DNA from: Oscillospiraceae bacterium
GTDB lineage: Bacteria > Bacillota > Clostridia > Oscillospirales > QAMX01
Assembly: GCA_015067825.1 (NCBI GenBank)
Contig: SVLQ01000016.1
Coordinates: forward strand, 1-57,095
Length of the DNA: 57,095 nucleotides
Direction: 5' to 3'
The notes under the pieces are model-generated. The model was not told the DNA's origin. It ran no database searches and was given only the letters and a program-made list of their open reading frames with translations. Below, in pieces: positions 33,929 to 42,329 of this stretch (its first letter is position 1; each line of letters starts with the position of its first letter). The position numbers and the translations under genes are program-made.

Positions 33929-36301
33929 ATGTATCAGGTCACAAAACGTGACGGCAAGACCGTTGAGTTCGACATTTCGAAGATCAGCGCCGTCATCACC
34001 AAAGCCTTTGAAGCGCAGAACAAACAGTACCATCCCGGCGTCATCGACCTGCTTTCGCTCAAGGTCACTGCCGATTTCGAACCCAAGATCAAAAACGACC
34101 TCATCGCCGTTGAAGATATCCAGGACAGCGTTGAAAACGTGCTGGTTCAGGCGGGCTACTCGGACGTCGCCAAGGCGTACATTCTCTACCGTAAGCAGCG
34201 CGAGAAGATCCGCAACATGAAATCGACGATCCTCGACTACAAGGATCTCGTCGACAGCTACGTCAAAGCGACCGACTGGCGCGTCAAAGAAAACTCGACC
34301 GTCACCTACTCCGTCGGCGGCCTCATCCTCAGCAACTCCGGCGCCATCACCGCCAACTACTGGCTCTCCGAGATCTACGACGCCGAGATCGCTCAGGCCC
34401 ACCAGAACGCCGATATCCACCTCCACGACCTCTCCATGCTCACCGGCTACTGCGCCGGCTGGTCGCTCCGCCAGCTGATCCAGGAAGGCCTCGGCGGCAT
34501 CCCGGGCAAAATCACCTCCGCCCCGGCCAGCCACCTCGCCACCCTCTGCAACCAGATGGTCAACTTCTTGGGCATCATGCAGAACGAATGGGCGGGCGCG
34601 CAGGCGTTCTCCTCCTTCGATACCTACCTCGCTCCCTTCGTCAAGGCCGATAACCTCACCTACCGCGAAGTGAAGAAGTGCATCGAATCCTTCATCTTCG
34701 GCGTCAACACGCCGAGCCGTTGGGGCACGCAGGCGCCGTTCTCCAACATTACCCTCGACTGGACGGTTCCGCCGGATCTCGCCGAGCAGAACGCCATCGT
34801 CGGCGGCAAGGAAATGGATTTCAAGTACAAAGACTGCAAGCGCGAAATGGACATGGTCAACAAGGCGTTCATCGAGGTCATGCTCGAAGGCGACGCCAAC
34901 GGCCGCGGCTTCCAGTATCCGATCCCGACCTACTCGATCACCAAGGATTTCGACTGGTCCGAGACCGAAAACAACCGCCTGCTCTTTGAAATGACCGCCA
35001 AATACGGTACGCCCTATTTCTCCAACTACATCAACAGCGATATGGAACCGAGCGACATCCGCAGCATGTGCTGCCGCCTGCGCCTCGACCTGCGCGAACT
35101 GCGCAAAAAGTCGGGCGGCTTCTTCGGCAGCGGCGAAAGCACCGGTTCGGTCGGCGTCGTCACCATCAACATGCCGCGCATTGCCTACCTCTCCAAGAAC
35201 GAAGACGAATTCTACAAGCGTTTGGACAAACTGATGGACATCTCCGCCCGCTCGCTGCACATCAAGCGCACGATCATCACCAAGCTCTTAAACGAAGGTC
35301 TCTACCCCTACACCAAGCGTTACCTCGGCACTTTCGACAACCACTTCTCGACCATCGGCTTGCTGGGCATGAACGAAGCCGGTCTGAACGCCTCGTGGCT
35401 GCGCGCCGACATGACCGACGTCAGAACGCAGGAATTCACCAAAGACGTTCTCAACCACATGCGCGAACGCCTTTCTGACTACCAGGAAAAGTACGGCGAC
35501 CTCTACAACCTCGAAGCCACCCCGGCCGAATCGACGACCTACCGTCTTGCCAAGCACGACCGCAAGCACTACCCCGACATCATCACCGCTTCGGAAGGCG
35601 ACGCGACGCCCTACTACACCAACAGCTCGCATCTGCCCGTCGGCTACACCGCCGATATCTTTGAAGCGCTCGATATCCAGGACGAACTGCAGACCCTCTA
35701 CACCTCCGGTACGGTCTTCCACGCCTTCCTCGGCGAAAAGCTGCCCGACTGGAAGGCCGCGGCCAGCTTGGTCAGAAAGATCGCCGAAAACTACAAGCTC
35801 CCCTACTACACGCTGTCGCCGACCTACTCCGTCTGCAAAAACGACGGCTACCTCGCCGGCGAAGTCTACGCTTGCCCGCACTGCGGCGCCAAGACCGAAG
35901 TTTACAGCCGCATCACCGGCTACTACCGCCCGGTTCAGAACTGGAACGACGGCAAATCGCAGGAATTTAAAGACCGCGTTGTCTACGACATCGCCAATTC
36001 CCGCCTGAAGAGCGAACGCGTGACCGCCCCCGAAACGCCCGAAGCGATCGAGATCACGCCCGACGAAGAGACCCAGTACCTGCTCTTCACCACCAAGACC
36101 TGTCCCAACTGTAAAGTCGCCGAGGTCCTCTTGAAAAATGCCGGCGTCGAATACACCAAAATCGTCGCCGAGGAAAACCCGGATCTCGCCAGAGAATACG
36201 GCATTCGCCAGGCGCCCACGCTGATCGCCGTCTGCGGTGACAGTGCGGTTCGCCACGCGAGCATTGCCGGCATCAAAGACTTCCTGCGCGCCCGCGTCTG
36301 A
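33929..36301 (+). CDS. nrdD: Anaerobic (class III) ribonucleoside-triphosphate reductase with C-terminal redoxin domain
   Basis: 790 aa. Residues 1-95 are an ATP-cone allosteric domain (YQVTKRDGKTVEFDISK). The catalytic barrel holds the thiyl-radical Cys region SMCCRLRLDL (~380); SVCKNDGYLAGEVYACPHCG (~630-650) is the zinc site and ITGYYRPVQNW (~663) the glycyl-radical loop. Residues about 714-790 are an added thioredoxin/glutaredoxin-fold domain, LLFTTKTCPNCKVAEVLL, with a CPNC active site and a cis-Pro-type RQAPTLIAV. This tail is absent from formate-using NrdDs such as Escherichia coli's and implies thiol-based reduction. The ATG at 33929 has GGAGGG upstream. Confidence 0.93.
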   Translation: MYQVTKRDGKTVEFDISKISAVITKAFEAQNKQYHPGVIDLLSLKVTADFEPKIKNDLIAVEDIQDSVENVLVQAGYSDVAKAYILYRKQREKIRNMKSTILDYKDLVDSYVKATDWRVKENSTVTYSVGGLILSNSGAITANYWLSEIYDAEIAQAHQNADIHLHDLSMLTGYCAGWSLRQLIQEGLGGIPGKITSAPASHLATLCNQMVNFLGIMQNEWAGAQAFSSFDTYLAPFVKADNLTYREVKKCIESFIFGVNTPSRWGTQAPFSNITLDWTVPPDLAEQNAIVGGKEMDFKYKDCKREMDMVNKAFIEVMLEGDANGRGFQYPIPTYSITKDFDWSETENNRLLFEMTAKYGTPYFSNYINSDMEPSDIRSMCCRLRLDLRELRKKSGGFFGSGESTGSVGVVTINMPRIAYLSKNEDEFYKRLDKLMDISARSLHIKRTIITKLLNEGLYPYTKRYLGTFDNHFSTIGLLGMNEAGLNASWLRADMTDVRTQEFTKDVLNHMRERLSDYQEKYGDLYNLEATPAESTTYRLAKHDRKHYPDIITASEGDATPYYTNSSHLPVGYTADIFEALDIQDELQTLYTSGTVFHAFLGEKLPDWKAAASLVRKIAENYKLPYYTLSPTYSVCKNDGYLAGEVYACPHCGAKTEVYSRITGYYRPVQNWNDGKSQEFKDRVVYDIANSRLKSERVTAPETPEAIEITPDEETQYLLFTTKTCPNCKVAEVLLKNAGVEYTKIVAEENPDLAREYGIRQAPTLIAVCGDSAVRHASIAGIKDFLRARV

Positions 36302-36316
36302 TCCGGAGGTCTTCCG

Positions 36317-37228
36317 ATGTACGATATCATCATCATCGGCGCAGGGCCGGCGGGACTGACCGCCGCCCTGTACGCCCGCCGTGCCGGGAAGCGTGTCCTG
36401 CTCCTGGAAGGCAACAGCTACGGCGGCCAGATCACCCTCTCGCCGCGCGTGGAAAACTATCCGGGCTTCGCCGCCATCAGCGGCACCGAATTCTCCGATG
36501 CGCTTCTCTCGCAAGTGCTCGCCCTCGACACCGAGACCGATTTCAAGGTCGTCACCGGGCTTTCCCGCTGTGAGGGCGGCTATCGCGTGCTTTGCGACGA
36601 CGACAGTGAGCTCACCGCCAAAAGCGTGATCATCGCCGCCGGTGTGCACCACCGCCCCTTGGGTGTGGAGCGCGAGGAAGAGCTCGTCGGCTCCGGCATC
36701 TCCTACTGTGCCGTGTGCGACGGCGCGTTTTACGCCGGCGCTAAGGTCGCCGTCGTCGGCGGCGGCAACACCGCACTCGGCGATGCGTTGCAGCTCGCGC
36801 AGAGCTCGGAAACGGTCTATCTGATCCACCGCCGCAGCGAATTCCGCGGCGAAAGCGGTTTGGTCGAAAAGCTGCGCGAGAAAGAAAACGTCGTCTTCAT
36901 CACGCCGGCTGTCGTCACCGCGCTGCACGGCGAAGCCGAGCTGGAAGCGGTCACGCTCAAAAATCCGCAGACAGGCGAAACCCAGCAGCTTTCCGTCGCC
37001 GGTCTCTTCGTGGCCGTCGGCCAGATCCCGCAGAACGGAGCGTTTGCCGCGCTCGTCGAATGCGACGAAGCCGGCTACATCCTCGCCGACGAGGCGATGG
37101 CAACGAGCGCGCCGGGCGTGTTCGTCGCCGGTGACTGCCGGCAAAAGCAGGTGCGCCAGCTGACCACCGCCGTTTCCGACGGCGCGATCGCCGCACTCTC
37201 GGCCTGCAGCTACGTGGATACGCTGTAA
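36317..37228 (+). CDS. trxB: Thioredoxin reductase-like NAD(P)H:disulfide oxidoreductase
   Basis: 303 aa, typical low-molecular-weight TrxR. FAD motif IIIGAGPAGLTAALYARRAG (6-25), redox-active CAVCDG (~133), nucleotide-binding VVGGGNTALGDAL (~150) with HRRSEFRGE suggesting NADPH, and the FAD motif GVFVAGDC near residue 268. It starts 15 bp after nrdD with GGAGG. The gene order suggests it reduces the CPNC redoxin domain fused to NrdD; ferredoxin-linked TrxR variants exist, so NADPH as donor is inference. Confidence 0.93.
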   Translation: MYDIIIIGAGPAGLTAALYARRAGKRVLLLEGNSYGGQITLSPRVENYPGFAAISGTEFSDALLSQVLALDTETDFKVVTGLSRCEGGYRVLCDDDSELTAKSVIIAAGVHHRPLGVEREEELVGSGISYCAVCDGAFYAGAKVAVVGGGNTALGDALQLAQSSETVYLIHRRSEFRGESGLVEKLREKENVVFITPAVVTALHGEAELEAVTLKNPQTGETQQLSVAGLFVAVGQIPQNGAFAALVECDEAGYILADEAMATSAPGVFVAGDCRQKQVRQLTTAVSDGAIAALSACSYVDTL

Positions 37229-37241
37229 CAAACCAAAAATT

Positions 37242-37275
37242 ACGGCGGCACATCTTGCGATGTGCCGCCGTTTTT
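37242..37275. terminator. Bidirectional terminator between trxB and the zinc-ribbon gene
   Basis: 13-bp perfect stem ACGGCGGCACATC/GATGTGCCGCCGT (37242-37254 with 37259-37271), T tract on plus; on minus the stem is followed by AATTTTTGG. Confidence 0.9.
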
Positions 37276-37284
37276 GTTTTACAT

Positions 37285-38946
37285 TTAGTTGTACAGCCCC
37301 TCAATGGTCACCGTCCACGAGCCCCAGGCTGAAATATTGAGATAAGCATTCTTTGTTCCTTTGGAGTCATAACTCTTCACGTACGAAATCGCTCCCATGT
37401 TCTCACATATCTTCGTGCTCCTACCGGATCCATCACCCAAGGTCACCGCAAAGTAGCTGTTGCCGGTATATGTAACCGTGATTTTATAGTGTCCTTTGGG
37501 CAAAACGATGTTGACAATGCCCCTGTCACCGTTACCGGACCATTTGAGCGTTTGAAAGAGCTTTTTATTGCACATCGTGCAGAAAATCGTATTACTGTGG
37601 GAAAGCGGTTTGCCGGAAACCAAGTTGCAGACCTTACAACGGCTCGCTTCCGTACAGGTCGGAGTTGTGTAGCGGTGCGCAGCAATCGGCAAAACCGTCG
37701 TAATATCTTCCCCGCATACGGTACAGTGATACTGCGTGACACCCGTTTTCTGGCAGGTTGCCTCAGTTCTGGAAACCAATTCCAGCTTGTGCCCAGGCGC
37801 CTTGACCTCGATGTCTTCCGTCAGACCGCAGTTCGCGCAGGCGTAGTGCTCTGTCCCGCCGGTCGTGCAACTGACACCCTCTACCGACAGCAGTTCCATG
37901 TTGTGCCCCAGCGCTTCGAATACCTCGCTGTAGCTATCGCCGCAGAACTTGCAGACGTAGGTCTCGCCACCGTTTTCTTCGCAGGTTACTGCAACGGTAT
38001 CCGTCAACGCATATTCGTGATCGCCGAAGCTGAGCCGCGTGATATACGACGCCGTACAGCCCTCGCATTTGTACTGTTCCTCGCCCTCGGCAATACAGGT
38101 GCCCTTTGTATAAGAGACCAGTTGATACTTGTGCTCATGGATTCGGGATCGGCTGTCGCGGTAGTCGCCGAGCTCGGCAAAGAGCTTGTTGGCAAGCTCG
38201 AAATCGCCGTTCTCGCGGTATTTCGTCGCCTGAAGATAGCGGACTTCCTTCTGCATTTCCGCGTCACCCAGTTCACCGTAGGCCGAGTAGGCGAGGTCAT
38301 ATTGTCCGCCCAAGAGGAGGTCGTCGGCCTCGCGGCGCTCCAACCACGGCAGCCCGAACACGACAGCCGCCGCACCGAGCAGCGCCAGCAGTATGAGGAT
38401 CAAAACGATGATCAAAACCGCCTTGCCGCGTTTTTTCTGCGGTTTTTCTTCCCCATTTCGTTTTTCCTTGGATTTCTTTTCTTCCTTTTTCGGCTGATCT
38501 GCCGATTCCGCAGGCTTTGCCGCGGCAGCACCGGACGAGATCTGACCGCGGTCGATCTTCAGATAGAACTTCCGGAAGGGATCGCCCGATGGCAGGAAGG
38601 TCTCGACCACGTCGATCGGTGCGCCCTTTTCGCCGTTGAGACGGCCGCAGCGCTTCCACGTCAGCGTTTCGCCGTCGGGCCCGCGCAGCCCCTCCAGAAA
38701 TGCCGTCATTTCCTTGACCGAGCCGATCTCCGCCGCCGTCTCCGGGGTGGCACCGACGACCGATTCCGCCGCAGCCACCAGCGTTCTGCCGCAGTAGGGG
38801 CAGAATTCGCTGTCGTCCGGCAAGGTTTTTCCGCACACCTCACAGGTCAGCTCCGTTTTTTCCGGCGGTAGCTCGATGGTGTTTCCGCAGTACGGGCAAA
38901 ATTCACTGTCGCCGGGGACCGTTTTTCCGCATTTATCGCAAAGCAT
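37285..38946 (-). CDS. Membrane-anchored zinc-ribbon protein with extracytoplasmic Cys-pair repeats
   Basis: 553 aa, no known function. It begins with two zinc ribbons (CDKCGK...CPYCG, residues 3-20, and CEVCGK...CPYCGR, 32-50), then a domain of about 80 residues, a Lys/Glu-rich linker (KKEEKKSKEKRNGEE) and one membrane helix (about 174-197). After a short helical (TPR-like) stretch there are five repeats of about 40 residues, each with two CxxC-type pairs and a GH motif (CIAEGEEQYKCEGC, CTTGGTEHYACANC and others), and a C-terminal beta-rich domain. Start at MLCDKCG chosen with GAAGGAT upstream. The N-terminal ribbons are cytoplasmic if the helix is single-pass, so the Cys repeats would be outside. 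Confidence 0.8.
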   Translation of the reverse strand: MLCDKCGKTVPGDSEFCPYCGNTIELPPEKTELTCEVCGKTLPDDSEFCPYCGRTLVAAAESVVGATPETAAEIGSVKEMTAFLEGLRGPDGETLTWKRCGRLNGEKGAPIDVVETFLPSGDPFRKFYLKIDRGQISSGAAAAKPAESADQPKKEEKKSKEKRNGEEKPQKKRGKAVLIIVLILILLALLGAAAVVFGLPWLERREADDLLLGGQYDLAYSAYGELGDAEMQKEVRYLQATKYRENGDFELANKLFAELGDYRDSRSRIHEHKYQLVSYTKGTCIAEGEEQYKCEGCTASYITRLSFGDHEYALTDTVAVTCEENGGETYVCKFCGDSYSEVFEALGHNMELLSVEGVSCTTGGTEHYACANCGLTEDIEVKAPGHKLELVSRTEATCQKTGVTQYHCTVCGEDITTVLPIAAHRYTTPTCTEASRCKVCNLVSGKPLSHSNTIFCTMCNKKLFQTLKWSGNGDRGIVNIVLPKGHYKITVTYTGNSYFAVTLGDGSGRSTKICENMGAISYVKSYDSKGTKNAYLNISAWGSWTVTIEGLYN

Positions 38947-38965
38947 ATCCTTCGCCTTCTTTTCC

Positions 38966-39352
38966 TTATTCGTGCAGATCGCCGTCGAAATCGTCGTCAT
39001 CTCCCATGAATTCGCGTCCGGCGATGCGTTTTTCCATGCGTTCGGCTTCGATCATATCCGAGAGCATATTTTTGATGTCGGCCGATTTTTTGATGCGGCG
39101 GATATCAAATTCCGGCGTTGAGCGGTCGGCCGAGCAGCAATGGATCGTGCCAAGGCCGAAAAGGCGTTCGCCGAGAGATCTCTTGAGCGTGACGTCCATG
39201 ATGCGGTAGAGGCGCACTTCTTCCTCCTGCCGCGAGAGCACACCCGTTTCGATCAGCAGTTTTTCCTTGGTCAGACGGTATTTCGTAAAGGACCACGGCA
39301 AGCCAAAAATCGTGCGCTTGCGGTCTTTCCAAATGTATTCCATATTGCTCAT
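38966..39352 (-). CDS. Bacterial PH-domain protein (bPH2/YdbS-like)
   Basis: 128 aa. A single bacterial pleckstrin-homology-like domain: SFTKYRLTKEKLLIETGVLSR, VRLYRIMDVTLKRSLGERLFGLGTI and a basic, acidic-ended tail with FMGDDDDFDGD. Such domains often come with membrane helices, absent here. AGGAGG eight bases upstream fixes the ATG at 39352. 19 bp upstream of the zinc-ribbon membrane gene, so the two are one operon and may act together at the membrane. Confidence 0.85.
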   Translation of the reverse strand: MSNMEYIWKDRKRTIFGLPWSFTKYRLTKEKLLIETGVLSRQEEEVRLYRIMDVTLKRSLGERLFGLGTIHCCSADRSTPEFDIRRIKKSADIKNMLSDMIEAERMEKRIAGREFMGDDDDFDGDLHE

Positions 39353-39395
39353 TCGATCAGCCTCCTGTTTTTTTATTTCCAAATCGCTTATTTTC

Positions 39396-39424
39396 ATTAT
39401 AGCACCGTTTCGGTATTTTGTAAA
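39396..39424 (-). promoter_or_regulatory. Sigma-A promoter of the PH/zinc-ribbon operon
   Basis: Minus strand: -35 TTTACA (39419-39424), 17-bp spacer, extended -10 TGCTATAAT (-10 at 39396-39401). Confidence 0.75.
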
Positions 39425-39487
39425 GCAATCTGCCGTTTTTCACGATACTTTCCGCAAAAACACACAAAATCCTGTATACTGTTTGAA

Positions 39488-39516
39488 TTGACAAGCCTTT
39501 GCCTATGTGCTATAAT
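39488..39516 (+). promoter_or_regulatory. Perfect sigma-A promoter of the class I LysRS gene
   Basis: -35 TTGACA (39488-39493), 17-bp spacer, extended -10 TGCTATAAT (-10 at 39511-39516). Confidence 0.9.
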
Positions 39517-39620
39517 ATTTTGTAAAATCGGAGTAAAATGCCGGATTTATACGGCAAACCAAACCAACGACCGGCGAAGCCAAGGTTTCGCCGTGGAATA
39601 CATCGGAAATGAGGATTACT
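39517..39620 (+). other. 5' leader of the LysRS mRNA with two small hairpins
   Basis: About 100 nt holding GCCG-N8-CGGC (39540-39555) and CGGCGAA-N8-TTCGCCG (39572-39593). No T-box sequence (AGGGTGGNACCGCG) and no T-rich terminator were found, so T-box control is not supported. Confidence 0.45.
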
Positions 39621-41660
39621 ATGCACTGGTCAGAAGAAATCGCCCAACGCATCATTGCCCGCAACCCCGACAAAGAAGAGTACGTCTGCGCGGCTGGTGT
39701 CAGCCCTTCGGGTTCGGTTCACATCGGCAACTTCCGCGATATCGCCACCCCCTATTTCGTCTGCAAGGCGCTTAAAAAACTCGGCAAAAAGGCCCGTCTG
39801 CTCTGCTCGTGGGACGATTACGACCGCTGCCGCAAGATTCCGGCCAACGTTCAGGCCGTCGTCGGCGACGCCTACGACAAATACATCGGCACCCCCTACG
39901 TCGATATTCCCGACCCGTGGGGCTGCCACGAAAACTACGCCCAGCACTTTGAAAACGAATTCATGGAAGCCATGAAGCGTTTCGGCATCGAAATGGACTA
40001 CCGCTATCAGGGCGATATGTACCGTTCGGGCAAGTACACCAAGGATATCATCGAAGCGCTTGAGAAGCGCGGCGAGATCTTTGAGATCCTCGACTCCTTT
40101 AAAACGAAGGACATGTCCAAGAGCGAGGAACAGCGCAAAGCCGAGCACGACGAGGAAAAGAAAAACTACTATCCCGTCAGCATTTTCTGCCCGGAATGCC
40201 ACACCGACTTCACCACGATCACCCATCTCTCCGACGACTGCACCGAGGCCGACTACACCTGCCGCTGCGGTCACAGCGGCCACTTTAACTTCCTCACCAA
40301 CTTCAACTGCAAGCTCGGCTGGAAGATCGACTGGCCGATGCGCTGGAGATATGAAGGCGTCGACTTTGAACCCGGCGGAAAGGATCACGCCGCCCCCACC
40401 GGTTCCTACTCCAACGCCAAAGTCATCTCGAAAAACGTTTTCAACTACGAAGCACCGCTGTTCCAGGGCTACGAATTCATCGGCATCAAGGGCTCGACCG
40501 GCAAGATGTCCAGCTCTTCGGGTCTGAACCTCACACCCGATACGATGCTCCGCCTCTACGAGCCGGAGATCATCCTCTGGCTGTACGCGAAGACCGAACC
40601 GACCAAGGCCTTCGACTTCTGCTTCGACGACGGCATTCTGCGCCAGTACTTTGAATTCGACAAGATGTACAACGAGTACGTCTCCGGCAAGGCGAGCGAC
40701 CACAACGCGAGCATCATGGAAAGCTGCCTCGCCGAAGGCAAGGCGATCTGCACGGTTCCGATGAACCTCTTGGTACAGCTCGGCTCCGTCGTTGACTTCA
40801 ACATTCCCATGCTCGAAACCGTCTTTGAAAAGATCGGCACGCCCTACAAGAGCGAGCAGTTCGCCGAGCGTCTGGAACGCGCGAAGTTCTGGCTTGAGCA
40901 GTGTGCGCCCGACCAGGTCAACCGTCTGCGCGCCACCCGCAACTGGGACGTCTACGAGACCCTTTCCGACACCGAAAAGGCCGAGATCAAGCTCCTTTTC
41001 GAAGCCATCACCGCCGGCGGCTACACGCTCGACGAGCTCAACGCCATCCTCTACGCGATCCCCAAGAAGGTCCACGGCGAGGATATGGACGAAAAAGCGC
41101 TGAAGGGCGTGCAGGGCGCGTTCTTCAAGAACGTTTACCGCCTGCTTCTCGACAAAGAAAAGGGCCCGCGCCTTTACCTCTTCCTCTTTGCCATCGACGC
41201 CGCCAAGTATCTGCCGTTGCTCGACTTCTCGACGCCCAAGACCGCCGAAGAAGAAGCGCCCGTCGTGGAAGAAGCGATTGAGGAAGAACCGGCTATCGTT
41301 TACGGCGAACCCGACCCAGTCGCCCCGGTCAAACCAGAGATCGACATGGACGAGTTCTCCAAGATCGACCTGCGCGTCTGCAAAGTCATCAAGTGCTCCG
41401 AGATCCGCAAGTCCCATAGCTGCCTGAAGCTCACGCTCTTTGACGGCGAAGGTGAACGCGTGATCGTTTCGAGCATCAAGAACGAATACAAGCCCGAACA
41501 GCTCATTGGCAGAAAGATCATCGTTGTCGCCAACCTGAAGCCCGCCCGCCTGACCGGCGTTACGAGCAAGGGTATGCTGCTCGCCGGCACCAACAACGCC
41601 TGCGGTTGCAAGGTCATCTTCGTCGACGACGCGATCCCCGAAGGCACCGCCATCCGATAA
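39621..41660 (+). CDS. lysS: Class I lysyl-tRNA synthetase fused to a C-terminal tRNA-binding (Trbp111/EMAP II-like) domain
   Basis: 679 aa. The class I catalytic core has the HIGH-type motif GVSPSGSVHIGNFRD (HIGN ~33), CSWDDYDRCRKIP (~64), the LysRS1-specific DFEPGGKDHAAPTGSYS (~252) and the KMSKS-type GKMSSSSG (~293). Residues ~185-215 contain a Cys-rich insert (CPEC...CRCG) that may bind zinc. These features identify archaeal-type LysRS1 rather than MetRS. After a Glu/Ala/Pro-rich linker (~530-570), residues ~575-679 form an OB-fold tRNA-binding domain like Trbp111 or the MetRS C-terminus (KIDLRVCKVI...GVTSKGMLLAG). GAGG six bases upstream supports the second ATG. Confidence 0.92.
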   Translation: MHWSEEIAQRIIARNPDKEEYVCAAGVSPSGSVHIGNFRDIATPYFVCKALKKLGKKARLLCSWDDYDRCRKIPANVQAVVGDAYDKYIGTPYVDIPDPWGCHENYAQHFENEFMEAMKRFGIEMDYRYQGDMYRSGKYTKDIIEALEKRGEIFEILDSFKTKDMSKSEEQRKAEHDEEKKNYYPVSIFCPECHTDFTTITHLSDDCTEADYTCRCGHSGHFNFLTNFNCKLGWKIDWPMRWRYEGVDFEPGGKDHAAPTGSYSNAKVISKNVFNYEAPLFQGYEFIGIKGSTGKMSSSSGLNLTPDTMLRLYEPEIILWLYAKTEPTKAFDFCFDDGILRQYFEFDKMYNEYVSGKASDHNASIMESCLAEGKAICTVPMNLLVQLGSVVDFNIPMLETVFEKIGTPYKSEQFAERLERAKFWLEQCAPDQVNRLRATRNWDVYETLSDTEKAEIKLLFEAITAGGYTLDELNAILYAIPKKVHGEDMDEKALKGVQGAFFKNVYRLLLDKEKGPRLYLFLFAIDAAKYLPLLDFSTPKTAEEEAPVVEEAIEEEPAIVYGEPDPVAPVKPEIDMDEFSKIDLRVCKVIKCSEIRKSHSCLKLTLFDGEGERVIVSSIKNEYKPEQLIGRKIIVVANLKPARLTGVTSKGMLLAGTNNACGCKVIFVDDAIPEGTAIR

Positions 41661-41668
41661 ATATGAAC

Positions 41669-41704
41669 GATACCCGTACGGCCAAACCGTACGGGTATCC
41701 TTTT
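41669..41704 (+). terminator. Terminator of the LysRS gene
   Basis: 13-bp perfect stem GATACCCGTACGG/CCGTACGGGTATC (41669-41681 with 41687-41699) followed by CTTTT. Confidence 0.85.
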
Positions 41705-41722
41705 CCGAAGAGGTTTTTCACG

Positions 41723-42313
41723 ATGTTCTGCACACGTCTTTCCCCCGAAGAAGCCAAAAAACTCTACGAAGAAGTGCTCGCGGCCGATTTCCCGCCGGCC
41801 GAGCTGCGCCCGGTCAAGTGGGTCGCGGAGATGCTCGCACGCGGACAATATTTCGGGTATCTCTTTACCGACGGCGCCACCCCCGTCGCCTATGCGTTTT
41901 TGTGCCGCGCGGCGGATGCTGAGGTCTATTTGGTCGACTATCTCGCCGTATTTGCGCCGTACCGCGACCGCGGCTTCGGTTCGACCGCGCTCCGCGCGCT
42001 GCAAGCCGAACTCACCGAGGCCGAAGCACTCTTTTTTGAGGTCGATCACCCCGATTTTGCCGATTCCGCCGCCGAACGCACCAAACGGGATCGCCGTCTC
42101 GCTTTCTACTACCGTGGCGGCCTCGCCGACACCGGCGTGCGCACCTGCGTTTGGGGCTGCGAATTCCAAATCCTTGCCCTCGACGGCCTTGCTAAGTTCC
42201 GCGACCAAGCTGCCGCCGACGCACTCGACAAGATCTACCGCATTCTTTTCCCCAACCAATTCTACACCGAACACGTCGTCTTCCATCCGCCGTATATTCC
42301 CAAAAATCCGTAG
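41723..42313 (+). CDS. GNAT family N-acetyltransferase
   Basis: 196 aa GNAT fold. The acetyl-CoA loop appears as YLAVFAPYRDRGFGSTALRAL (about residues 74-94, RxxGxGS type), preceded by the strand VAYAFLCRAADAEVYLVD. The acceptor substrate is unknown. GAAGAGG lies upstream of the ATG. It starts about 20 bp beyond the LysRS terminator and is followed 16 bp later by an SGNH hydrolase. Confidence 0.88.
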   Translation: MFCTRLSPEEAKKLYEEVLAADFPPAELRPVKWVAEMLARGQYFGYLFTDGATPVAYAFLCRAADAEVYLVDYLAVFAPYRDRGFGSTALRALQAELTEAEALFFEVDHPDFADSAAERTKRDRRLAFYYRGGLADTGVRTCVWGCEFQILALDGLAKFRDQAAADALDKIYRILFPNQFYTEHVVFHPPYIPKNP

Positions 42314-42329
42314 GAAAGGTTGTCTGTTT

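Noticed and set aside
33113..37231. Two very long minus-strand ORFs (715 and 647 codons)
   Set aside because: They mirror nrdG/nrdD/trxB, which have intact conserved motifs; the antisense frames have biased, non-domain composition.
39517..39620. T-box riboswitch before the LysRS gene
   Set aside because: No T-box sequence and no terminator with T tract in the 100-nt leader.
39630..41417. 595-codon minus-strand ORF
   Set aside because: Shadow of the class I LysRS gene, no start signal or recognisable fold.
39621..41660. Methionyl-tRNA synthetase call
   Set aside because: Only the C-terminal tRNA-binding domain resembles MetRS; the core has the LysRS1 motifs (PSGSVHIGN, EPGGKDH, KMSSSSG).
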